Below are positions 44,031-54,169 of a stretch of DNA of 64,000 nucleotides, piece after piece. The notes beneath the pieces were generated by a model, which saw only the letters and a list, made by a program, of their open reading frames with translations, was not told where the DNA came from and made no database searches. A program made the translations under genes and the position numbers. This stretch comes from Litsea cubeba (Eukaryota > Streptophyta > Magnoliopsida > Laurales > Lauraceae): assembly GCA_012931725.1 (NCBI GenBank), contig CM022946.1, positions 140,720,544-140,784,543 of the forward strand, read 5' to 3'. Numbering within the stretch: position 1 is the stretch's first letter; each line of letters starts with the position of its first letter.

Positions 44031-45825
44031 CTTTCCCCGGGTGATACTTGATAGGAAAATCATAATCCTTGATATATTCCATCCATCTCCTCTGCCTCAT
44101 GTTCAACTCCTTCTGAGAAAACAAGTACTGTAGACTACGGTGGTCGGAGTGAACCTCAAACTTCTCTCCATAGAGGTAGTGTCTCCACATCTTCAATGCT
44201 AAAACAACTGCTGCCAACTCGAGATCATGTGTTGCATAGTACTTCTCATGATCTTTCAACTGCTGGAATCCATAAGAAACTACCTTCCCATCTTGCATTA
44301 GAACACATCCAAGTCCAACATTGGAAGCTTCGGTAAAAATGGTGAAGCCGCCGCTCCCTGATGGCAAAGTAAGGACTGGAGCTGTAGTCAATCTCTTCTT
44401 CAGCTCTTGGAAACTAGCTTCACACTTGTCTGTCCAAACATATGGTGTGTTTTTCCTAGTCAACTTCGTCAAAGGTGACGCAATCGACGAAAATCCTTGT
44501 ACAAACCTCCGATAATACCCTGCTGATCCAAGAAATCTCCTGATCTCTGATGCATTCTTCGGTCTATCCCAATTCATAACTGCCTCAATCTTGGATGGGT
44601 CCACTGATAATCCTTCCTTCGAGATGATATGGCCCAAAAAATGTGACTTGGTCCAACCAAAATTCACACTAAGTTTTGCAAACAACTGGTTTTCCCTCAG
44701 AAGCTAGAGTGCTATCCTCAAATGTTCTTCGTGCTCTTCTTTGGTCTTGGAATACACCAAAATATCATCAATAAACACCACTGTAAACTGGTCCAAAAAC
44801 TCTGCAAATATCTTGTTCATCAACGCCATGAAAATTGCTGGTGCGTTAGTCAAACCAAATGGCATCACTAGAAACTCATAGTGTCCATATCTTGTCCAAA
44901 AAGCTATTTTTGGCACATCTGCATCTCTGACTCTCAACTGATGGTAGCCTGATCTCAAATCAATCTTCGAAAAGTAAGCAGCTCCTTGCAACTTATCGAA
45001 CAATTCATCTATCCTTGGCAATGGATACTTGTTTTTGATGGTCACTTGGTTCAATCTTCTATAGTCGATGCACATTCTCATAGAACCATCTTTCTTCTTC
45101 ACAAACAAAACTGGTGCTCCCCACGGTGACACACTAGGTCTCACAAAACCTTTGTCCAAAAGTTCTTGCAACTGTATCTTCAACTCTCCCAATTCTACCG
45201 GAGCCATTCTGTAAGGTGCAATAGAAATCGGAGCGGTCCCCGGTAACAACTCGATAGTGAAGTCTATTTCTCTAATGGGTGGCAATCCTGGTATCTCCTC
45301 CGGGAAAACATCCGGAAATTCACAAACAATTGGGATCTCCTCCACCCCTTGGGACCGTTTATCCTCCGTGATAAACACTAAATAAGCCTCACAACCACTT
45401 CTTAGAAGTCTATCACCCTTCAATGCTGAAATAAACCCTGCACTAGGACTACTCCTCTCTCCCTGAAACAACACCCCTGCTTGGGTCTCCTCTAACTTAA
45501 AAGTTAGGGTCTTATGGAAACAATCCATAGTAGCATGGTATCCTGCTAACCAATCCATCCCTAGGATGACATCAAAATCCTGCATCTCCAATAAAATGAG
45601 ATCTGCCGGTAATACTACTTCTCCTATTATGACTGAACAACTAGGGTAAAAAGTTCTACAAACAACTTCCTTACCTAAAGGGGTAGCCACAGTCAAAATG
45701 AAACTCAACTCTCTAGCATGCATATCAATCAACTTAGCAAATTTTGGAGATAGGAATGAGTGAGTAGAGCCAGGGTCAAACAAAACCCTAGCATCAAAAC
45801 CACAAACGAGAAGTGTACCTTCCAC
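44018..45825 (-). pseudogene. Protease-RT-RNase H of chromovirus B
   Basis: 45,825-44,704: protease (VLFDPGSTHSFLS, DVILGMDWL) and RT (MCIDYRRLNQVTIKNKYPLP, MPFGLTNAPAIF, catalytic VFIDDILVYS). One in-frame stop (CAG to TAG) sits at about 44,703. 44,685-44,030: RT thumb (LGHIISKEGLSVDP) and RNase H, where the first catalytic Asp is Glu (IFTEASNVGLG, normally TDAS or CDAS), with Glu in DLELAAVV and Asp in HSDHRSL. It ends in KANVVADAL at the fusion. RT copies the RNA; the RNase H would be impaired even without the truncation. Confidence 0.9.
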
Positions 45826-47214
45826 TACATTGCCTTCCGCCTCTGCGTCACCTCTATTGACAGCATAGAGTTGTGCCCTCTGTTGTGGCCTGATCTGTCC
45901 TTGTTGTTGCCTGCCCTATTGTGCGTTCCTATTCTGATTCTGAGGACGCTGGTTCTGATTTTGGTTCTGCCCTTGTTGACGAGCCTGTTGCTGTTGCTGT
46001 GGCCTATACTCCTGTTGTGGTGCCTGTTGCTGTAGTGGCCTTGCCTGATTCTGGACCACCAACGCATTCAGAGGTGGTGCCTGACACGGTGCTCCTTGCT
46101 GCTGCCTATTATGTCTATATGGCCTTGGACAATCCTTCATTTGGTGGTTCATAGAGCCACATCTAAAGCATGCTCCCGTAATAAAACGGCAATTGGTACT
46201 CTCATGGTTTTTCCCACAGTGGATACAAACCACTGGATTCTGCGTGTTCTGCTCTTGCCTTGGCCTTTTGTTCTGATTGTTCCTCTGCTGATAGTTCTGC
46301 TGCTGGTGGCCTTGACCCTTTCCTTGGTTCTTGATGATCTTGTTATGAAAGTTCTCAAACTTGTATGCCCTTTTTACAGCTTCTTCGAAGGTAACGGGTG
46401 GTACAACCCCGGTAGCATCTCTCTCAATGATTGGGTGAAGTCCCTCAAGGAACTTGGTTATCTTCTTTTCCACCGTGTCCACCAACTCCGGTGCATACCT
46501 TGACAACCTCTCGAATTTAGTGAGGTATTCGAGGACTGTCATGTTCCCTTGCACAAGTTGCTGAGATTCTGCTGCCTTTTGCCTCATGACATGCGCAGGT
46601 ACATATTTCTCTCCAAACTGTCTCTTGAAGTTAGTCCAAGCTTCTGCATCAGCCATTGTCCTGTATTCTGCCTTGATGGTCTTCCACCATATATCTGTTA
46701 AGCCCGTGAACATAGAAGCTGCAAGCTGCACTCATTCTACACCCGTACATGTGAAGATTTCGAAGATATTCTCTGTGTGCTCAAGCCAGTCATCTGCTTC
46801 CATTGGATCCTCGGTTCCCGTAAATTCCTTCGGTCCTCTCTTCCTGAACCGTTCGTACAACACATTGGGATCATTCCCTCTATTGTTGACCGGTCCCGGT
46901 GGTGCAACTGGGATTGGTTCCGGTCTCCTCTCTAGCACACCCAACAACTGTGCTTGCATTTGAGCCATTTCCATAGCATGATCCTCGTCTTTCTTAAGCA
47001 TCTGTTCTTGCAATCTGGTCTGCGTCTCATGTGCTTGTGCTTGGAGTCTAGCCTAGTTCTCATTGGCCTGACGTTGCTGGTCTAACATGGCTTGCATCAT
47101 CTGTTGGAATTGGTTCTGCATATTGTTATCCTGTGTATCCTCTGCAATAGGCCCTGTATTCTCACTGTTACTAGCAACGTAGTTACTGTTTGCTGCTCGT
47201 TTACGAGGTGGCAT
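45826..47214 (-). pseudogene. Gag of chromovirus B, three in-frame stops
   Basis: Starts MPPRKRAANSN at 47,214. A Gln-rich N-terminus, the retrotransposon gag fold (YERFRKRGPKEFTG, DDWLEHTENIF, WWKTIKAEYRT) and a Gln/Asn-rich linker are followed by two zinc knuckles, CIHCGKNHESTNC (CX2CX3HX4C) and CFRCGSMNHQMKDC. Stops lie near 47,055, 46,733 and 45,914, each explainable by one C-to-T change. A very Gln-rich tail (RPQQQQQARQQGQNQNQNQ) joins to protease in the same frame. Domain order and spacing match the gag of chromovirus C. Confidence 0.9.
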
Positions 47215-47365
47215 AACGCTGCAAAATAATTTGTTAGCACATATAAATCAAGTACAAGGTGGTTACACATTGCTCACTCGATTATATCTAACGAGAGTCT
47301 AATGAATCCTCGCCACGTACTTAAGATTTCTAGTTTCTTTTAATTACCTGAAACATGTCCCGCCC
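47215..47365 (-). other. Leader of chromovirus B with a possible short intron, no primer site
   Basis: On the minus strand the 151 bp between LTR and gag contain a donor-like TTTCAG|GTAATT (intron start 47,347) and an acceptor TTATTTTGCAG (ending 47,219), five bases before the gag ATG. This would make a 129-bp intron. No TGGTATCAGAGC or other TGG-type primer site follows the LTR, which begins ...GCGACA|GGGCGGGACATG. Either the primer site was lost or the LTR-leader junction is rearranged. Confidence 0.45.
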
Positions 47366-49038
47366 TGTCGCGACCCCGGACCGGGTTAGGGAGCCAAATC
47401 CGGGATCGGGACGGTGTTGATGCCGCGCCACGTGCATCTCTTTGGCTAATCCGCACACAGAATTAAGAAATGCATTTATCCGTGCACGTGATTTCCCACA
47501 GGGTTCCGCGGTGAGGATTATCCATAAATATCATCTCACAAATAAACATATCAAACACGTATTCAAGATTGCGGAAGCGTGTAGCAAATCATTTTAGTGC
47601 TATTCCATTCCATAACAAGACTGATTATAATTGACATGAAAACATATCAGAATGAGCAATGATCATAAGCATATTTCCCAAAAGTAAAGTTAATTGTATA
47701 TACAAAAGATCAGTTAGTTAATTGCCCCAAAATAATGGTCAACAAAGACCATACATCCAACTAAACCCAAAAGATGTTATCACAAGTTCCCAAAATGTCG
47801 TCCTCAAAGCCCGAACGAATGTCTACATGACATCGTCGGCTTGCCACTCTATCACACGCTGCGGTTCACCGACCGCCTCCTCAGGCTCCTCCTCGATGGC
47901 AATAGGTTCGGGACCTGAGTACCAAAATAAATGGATCAGACACGACGGTCTGGCAGGCGGGTGAATAGATATAACAATAATTCAAAACAATGATGCCTTT
48001 AGAAACATAGTAGAACCTGGATAAATAATGAATTTCATAAAAGAAGAATGCATCATTTAAAAGAGGTACATATGCAAATAAAACATGTAAGGTAACAAGG
48101 ATTCGGGACTAACAAGGTGGCAACCACACAAAGCTAAATCCTCTCTCACAAAAGTGATGAGAGCACATCGGGACATTGACCTCAGTCACACGAGGTGAGG
48201 AGAATCAACGATGTTGACCTCGGTCACACGAGGTGAGGAGAGTCAACAATTTTTATACAATAAATACATATAATACTCTGCGGGACCACGGTAGTGAACC
48301 GGGTATATATATATATCGAGGCAGGAACCATGCTGCAGCTGGTATAAACAGAAGGGGGATATCCAAACCGGTGGGTCAAACCGATAAGGTTATCCAAGCT
48401 TAGTGGTGCCGACTCATAGGTAACATGAGAAAATAAAAACAAATGAATACACATAACGGGGGCGGGGTACCCATAGGTACAAAACGCATAAATGTCGGGA
48501 CGGGTCTAAACAGATTACAATATGGTAAAACAATGCCCTCGGGTCAAGTATACTCACATATCATGGGTTGAATTCCATGAGTAAAAATTCAGTTAAAAAT
48601 CAAATACGAGTGGATCCTCATACATTTACGGGCTAAACATTGAGGTTCCCAGAATTGAATCAGTGTGAATAGGGTCCCGTATGTCGGTCATGATGAAATT
48701 TTGGTACTCTTTAAGAGTTAGGGACATTCCGGGTCCTTATACACATTGGCCAATCTAGAAAACCTCATGGAATCTCCATGATGAGGTTTCTCCTTCCTCC
48801 GGACTTCATACAACATCTTACAAGTCCTTACATAGCATTGGGGCTCCAAACAATACCTCCCCACTACATCACATCACAATTTACCCAAATCTTTCATGGG
48901 CTTCTATGCATCGTTACAGGTTCAATAGCTTCAAATAAGAAGAGAAGGGATAGAGCTAAATTGGACTTGAATATAGGCTTGAAGTGAGTCTGGAGAACGG
49001 TCAAACAATCCCCTTTTTACAGCTCTTCTTATTTCAGT

Positions 49039-49141
49039 CCGATCGATCGGACTCATTGGCCGATCGATCGGTCCTGAAATGCTCTCAGTTATTTACAGTC
49101 CGATTGATCGGACCTGAAATGCCCACAGTCCGATCGATCGG
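49039..49141. repeat. Cluster of four CCGATCGATCGG palindromes
   Basis: 12-bp palindromes at 49,039, 49,060, 49,100 (one C-to-T change, CCGATTGATCGG) and 49,130, with TCCTGAAATGC-type spacers. The related D LTR has a different core (GCTCGAGC) at the corresponding place. Confidence 0.9.
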
Positions 49142-49871
49142 ACAGCGGCGAATCTCAGCCTATTTGGTTGGATTCCTCTTTTGTCCAATCCCTATCCATT
49201 TCCTTTCTTTCCCCTTCTTCCAAACATAACTCCATGAATATTTGGGCCCTTTCTTGACCTCCTCAACTCATCAAATTATCATTCAATAATCAATAGAATC
49301 AAACTATCAAGCATGTCAAACCATTAAAACTATCAATAAAGATAAATCAAAGTTTTGCGTAAAACATGATAAACACATAAGAATCGTTTCATCCACACAT
49401 AAGAATCGTTTCATCCACTTGCCTTAGGTCCAATGCTAAGAAAATCAAGCCCCTAATACCTCTCCAAGCCAAGACACCAAATCTACACAAAACCCCCAAA
49501 TACAAACCCTAAAATGTCAAAATCGGGAATTACAAAGAGGAAACTTCCAATAATAGGGATGGAGCTTCCCTAGGGCTAAACAAACAAGATTCTAAAACTT
49601 TTAGGAAGATCACTTACAAGGAAGTTCTTCAAAAAGCAAGGTGTTGCCCAAAGGAAGTCTTGGAGTGGGCAGTTTTCTTCGAAAATGGTGTCAAGATGAA
49701 GTCCTTGAGACGAGGAATAAGATTGCAAGGTCCATTCTTGATTTAGCAAAGCTTGATGGTGATTTTTGTGAGAAAGAAAACAAGAAAAGGAGAGAGAATC
49801 GGTGGTTGCTGGGCTGGGACTTCTCTTGTACAGTAATTAGAGTAGAAGGGGAATGAAGAAGGTGGGTTTTC

Positions 49872-49879
49872 TATATATA
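49872..49879 (-). promoter_or_regulatory. TATA box of B LTR
   Basis: Minus-strand TTGTATATATAGAAAACCC, about 510 bp from the LTR 5' end, as in the D LTR. Confidence 0.65.
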
Positions 49880-50402
49880 CAAGGAGTGATGTGGGTCCCA
49901 CAACTTAAAAGACTTCTAGGGCTAAAAACATGGCTTTCGGGGCTTCAAACGGATTCGACGAAGAAGACAAAGTTGATCGCCAAAATTTCTAGTTTCCAAA
50001 AAGTATATATTTTGCACGTTTTGGTGACATTGAAATTGGTGTCCAGATTTTGGGTAAAAAGGCCATTTTGCCCCCAAATTGTGAAAAGTCGGGTTTATGG
50101 CTCTCGAATGGGAACGATGTCAACATGAAAGTTGTAGGGATTAACAAGATAAGTCAAATGGGGTTAAAAACACAATTTTTGAAAATCATGGGAAAGCCCC
50201 CAATCTCACACAATTCGTAGCAAGAACCCCCAAAGGGTCCCACAAGTAAAAAGGCTCTCGAAATTCCCCAAAGCTATTATAAAAGCTATTCTAATCCTAA
50301 ACTAATTCAAAAACCACTAAACACACTTTAAGCTAGAGCACAACTTAATTAACTCTAATCGAGGTCTCTCAGGTCGGGGTCTTACACCGGGACTCTAGCT
50401 CA

Positions 50403-50865
50403 GCTTCTCATTTTCGATCGACTCATGGAGCCTCCTAGCTGCATCAGCTCGCTTTCTGAACTCATCATTCTCCCTCTCTAGCTGTACATGGATTCACTGC
50501 CCAGTTGTAGACGTCATGGGCTTTGGACCAGCCCCACGACCACGCATATATCATGATCTCTCTGGTCCAAGCAATGCCTCAAGTTACGTAGACTTCCTAT
50601 GAAGCCAAATCCAACCAAGCATTTTTCTTCTAACTAAATCGAGTAGTGAACCACAAGTTAGTCCGGGAGGGCTCGTCTCGTCTCAGGATCACGCTGTCAT
50701 TACACAAGTTAACACATATAATATATATTTAATAATAAATTTCCCTAAATATTATAAGTGAAGTTTACACTATCATAGCTAATCCGAACAAAAGCCATCG
50801 TCCCGACAATATGGCCAATATTCTGCTTTCCCTGGTTCTTCTTGTTTTTCTTGCTCATTTTTTGC
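50403..50865 (-). pseudogene. En/Spm (CACTA)-like transposase remnant
   Basis: Two short minus-strand segments look like exons. The first (about 50,865-50,760) reads MSKKNKKNQGKQNIGHIVGT, resembling the NKxNRxKQ...GSKSFAR box of plant Ptta/En/Spm proteins. The second (about 50,545-50,403) reads MRGRGAGPKPMTSTTGQ, a stop, then a coiled coil LERENDEFRKRADAARR, a typical C-terminal arrangement of that family, and ends in a natural stop. The 200-bp AT-rich stretch between them could be an intron. Recognition rests on memory of the family pattern; a host gene with a coiled coil is the alternative. Confidence 0.45.
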
Positions 50866-51335
50866 ATTCAGGAATCATAAATTATAAGCAATACCATGTA
50901 TGAATGATAGATTGAAAAGGCATCAATACATGTATGAATGATAGATTGAAAGGGCATACAATATAACTTAATTAACATGCATACCTTAATTCCTCATATC
51001 CAAAATACCTAACAAAATCAACCAAATCATTGTTGCAAACTCCAAGAACTGTTTACCTCAATCTATGTACTTAGGGTGTCGGATATCCTCAATCTTCATC
51101 CAGCTCTTATCCATGTCGGTGTACCTAGAACAATCTGAATGTATAAATTAAAAACTACACTCACAGGTCCCCTAAACAACAAAACAACGTGGGGATAGCT
51201 GAAAAAAAAGAGGCCTATGCAATAAGAAAATAAAACAGGCAAAGAGTGAACGAAGATACTATAAGGATAGAGCACTGCATCAGGCCTTAGTACTCATTGA
51301 TGGGGCAAGTTTTGTAGGTTTTAAGGCCGGGTATT
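50866..51335. other. AT-rich sequence between En/Spm remnant and element C
   Basis: 470 bp with two near copies of CATGTATGAATGATAGATTGAAA around 50,900 and 50,930. I see no coding potential or terminal repeats here. Confidence 0.5.
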
Positions 51336-53739
51336 TGTTACACCTCGTCCCAAGTTAATTTTGATTAACTCAAATTAATCGAGATTAATGTGGATTAAGC
51401 ATGATTAATCGATTTAAATGTGATTAATGATCAAAGTAAGTTGAATTAGTTTTGGAAGAATGAATAAAGCCTAAGGAAATGATTTGGAAGGCATTAAGTT
51501 AATTAAGTTGAGTTTTAGACTCAAAGTAGTGAAATGAAGGATTTTTCCATAAATACAGAGTTATACGTATTTCGTCAAATGAGGTGAAATTTGATATCAT
51601 CGTGTGTATCTCGATGAGTACATCAATTTTGATAATACACATGAAGTCATTTGACTTGAGATGAATCAAGTGAGTTGTGATTTGACTCAAAATGGAAATA
51701 AGTAAGATGAGAAGGGTTTAAATGCAAAAATGCATTATGAGGTGTCAAGAGAAACTCATGCAAGTGTTCCAGCACAACACTTATCATGCAAGAAATCAGT
51801 TGTAGCTGCTGCATCGTCCCCATCCAAGTAGCTACATGAGAGAAATTTTCATCTTGGGTTTTCTTTCTTCCTTCATTGTTCTTTCTTTCTTCTTCTTCTT
51901 CGTTGAGCTATTCAAATGGGTTTGAAGCTTTGGTACCTTGGTTGAAGTAGAAGCTTTGGATCTTTTGTCAAAGAGGAAAATGGGTGCTGTCATTTTCTTC
52001 CTCTCTTTGCTTGAGTTCTCTTGAAGCTTGGCATTTGGAATTGGAGTTTTCTTGGTAGAGCATCCAAGTTCTATTGAGGGAAATTATCCTCTCAAACCAC
52101 AAGTGAACAAAAAAGGGGGTTTTTGGATTCAGCTTCAGTAAAGGCAAGTATAAATAAGTTTATATGCTTCAATGCTACTGCATGTTAGTTCTTTCATTAT
52201 GACTTTGAATCCTTGTGGTGTTGGATTTGATTGGATGGATTGATAATTTGTTTCTATCATTTGAATGAATGATATGATAGGGTGTTGAATTCATTTTGTA
52301 TGGAATAGAAGTGATATTATGTTTAAATGATGTGTAGAGAAGGGAACAGGAGGCTCCAATGGTTTTGTGTAGGTTAGAAATAAGTTTGAGAAGAACAGAA
52401 TTCGTGTCTGAATTCTATGTTTCTGGGTAAAATCCAGTCAGCCGAACACCATCGGTTAGCCGAAAGCTAACCGAAATTTTGACCGTCAGTGTAAAAATCA
52501 GGGAAATTAACGTCTCTGGATTTCTGACCGAAAACCTAACCGAAACAGGTCGGTCAGCCGAAGTAGGCATTTTCAGTTAACCGAAATGTCCATTTTCTGT
52601 ATTCAGAGAAATGTCTCTGGATTTCGAACCGAACAACGATCGGTTAGCCGAACACTATCGGTTAACCGAAAGGTAACCGAAATTGGGATTTCAGATGTAA
52701 TGACTGATTTTCTAAATGAGAAGCCTCTTGAGTTAATCGAGGTCATTCGCATTGGTTATACATCCAATAGGCGTTAATTAAGGGACTTTAATGTACGATT
52801 TTTCATAAGAACTATAATGTCCATCGAGCATAACACATGTACATTAAATCACTTAGAATTACACCCATTTGGTTGGTAATCATTTAAATTGTTATTGAAA
52901 CTATAAAGGTTGAATCGTAACATGTCATTATATGTAATCAAAATTAATGACATGAATTGCACATGAGTTGGCATTACATAATGATTTCTACAAGCTCATT
53001 GAGCTGATACCTGTCTGCAGCAGCTTATTTGAGGAGTGTTTCAGAACTCCGTGGTGATGTCAGTAGTTCTTGGCCCGGACACTGATAATTCCCACATATT
53101 ATTCTTCCGTAAGGAAGATGGTAATCTCTCCTTGTTTAGGGAGATGGTAGTTCTTCCTCTTAAGGAAGATGGTAATTGACTTGATTTGACTGGAAATATT
53201 ATGTTAGTTGCCAGTGCCAATGAATTATAAGACCCTTACTGAATTGTTTACTGTCTACTGTTTACTATTAGACAAGTTGTCTCTGTAAGTAGCATGTATG
53301 ATCATAAACACTGTTTATACTTTGCTGAATTGTTGAATTCACAAGTGTTATTAATGACATTACAGGCTCAGCTGCCCCTACCACTAGTGCGACCGCACCG
53401 GCAGTGGAGGAGACCACTTCGGTTCCTCCAGGAGGATTAGTGGAATGGAAATGACGACATATTTGTTATTATCTTTTTGTTGTAAATCCTGTAAATGAAA
53501 ATGGAAACTTTTGTATATGTTTCATACTATGATCCTTGCATTGTTTTACATATGCAAGTGATAATTATGATCATGTTGTAAATAAATTTTGAAATCAATG
53601 TATATATTGGTTTATATTCCACATTATGTGTATACTGTTATCCCTTGTGAGTTTTATGTACTTAAAATTCACGGGAGTAAATATGGTTTCGACTCCGGTT
53701 AACTCGATTTGATTAAAATTTTGGGTTCGGGTCGTGACA
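51336..53739 (+). repeat. 5' LTR of chromovirus C
   Basis: Begins TGTTACACCTCG and ends GGTCGTGACA, 11 bp before the primer site; 2,404 bp. The first 110 bp hold about six GATTAA(T/C) words. A palindrome-rich block lies in the middle. Confidence 0.85.
52437..52684. repeat. Block of about nine CGGTTARCCGAA-type motifs
   Basis: Variants of the palindrome CGGTTAACCG and of CGGTTAGCCG, GCTAACCGAA and GGTCAGCCGAA occur nine times in 250 bp. They are interspersed with a repeated GTCTCTGGATTT(C) phrase at 52,513 and 52,613. Confidence 0.85.
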
Positions 53740-53750
53740 TATTTATTATA

Positions 53751-53762
53751 TGGTATCAGAGC
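53751..53762 (+). other. Primer binding site of C, initiator Met-tRNA
   Basis: TGGTATCAGAGC, perfect, 11 bp after the LTR end. The leader from 53,763 to 53,980 holds no frame and ends in the splice-acceptor-like CTATATCTGCTTTTCAG one base before the gag ATG. Confidence 0.93.
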
Positions 53763-54169
53763 ATAAGTGACATAAACAAGGAGTAATCGTAACAACCATA
53801 GGACGATAAAACACAGTGAGGAAACGTTAGATGGGGAATTAAATCCTATATTGGATTTAAGGCTTACTGTTTTCACTATCTGTGATTTAATTTCACTTAA
53901 TATGAATAATGTTCATAAGTGATTTATGTGATGGAAGTTATAGATATACATATCTTATCTTCCTATATCTGCTTTTCAGAATGGCATCTGGTTCTGGAAG
54001 TGGGGGTGATAGGAGTGACAACCCTGATCAGAATGTCGGTGGAAATGGAGGTCCTATTCCTACACCTCCTACCCCGAATGATAGTGATGCTAGGTTCACT
54101 GCACTTATGGAGCTACTAGTTCGGAATAGTGAGCAGATGGCTAAAAGCCATGAAGCGCAGTTGAATATG

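Larger units (their letters stand above)
44018..50386 (-). mobile_element. Chromovirus (Tekay/Del-like Ty3/gypsy) B, 5' portion
   Basis: In minus sense: 5' LTR (50,386-47,366), a short leader, gag, protease, RT and RNase H up to the ADAL motif, where it is cut by the copia fusion. Integrase and 3' LTR are gone. All four stops that break the frame read as CAG-to-TAG or CGA-to-TGA changes when compared with the family pattern. It lies within a degenerate En/Spm-like gene. Confidence 0.85.
47366..50386 (-). repeat. 5' LTR of chromovirus B, 3,021 bp
   Basis: TG...CA ends (plus strand TGTCGCGACC ... GGTCTTACA). The same length and closely similar sequence occur at 58,405-61,425, the 3' LTR of D. 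The flanks CGCCC and CCGGG do not match, consistent with loss of the other end. It contains a TATA box, a conserved U3 block and a palindrome cluster whose core differs from that of D. Confidence 0.88.

Noticed and set aside
45760..46963. Plus-strand frames of 80-135 codons rich in Leu/Val
   Set aside because: Antisense shadow of the Gln-rich gag of chromovirus B.
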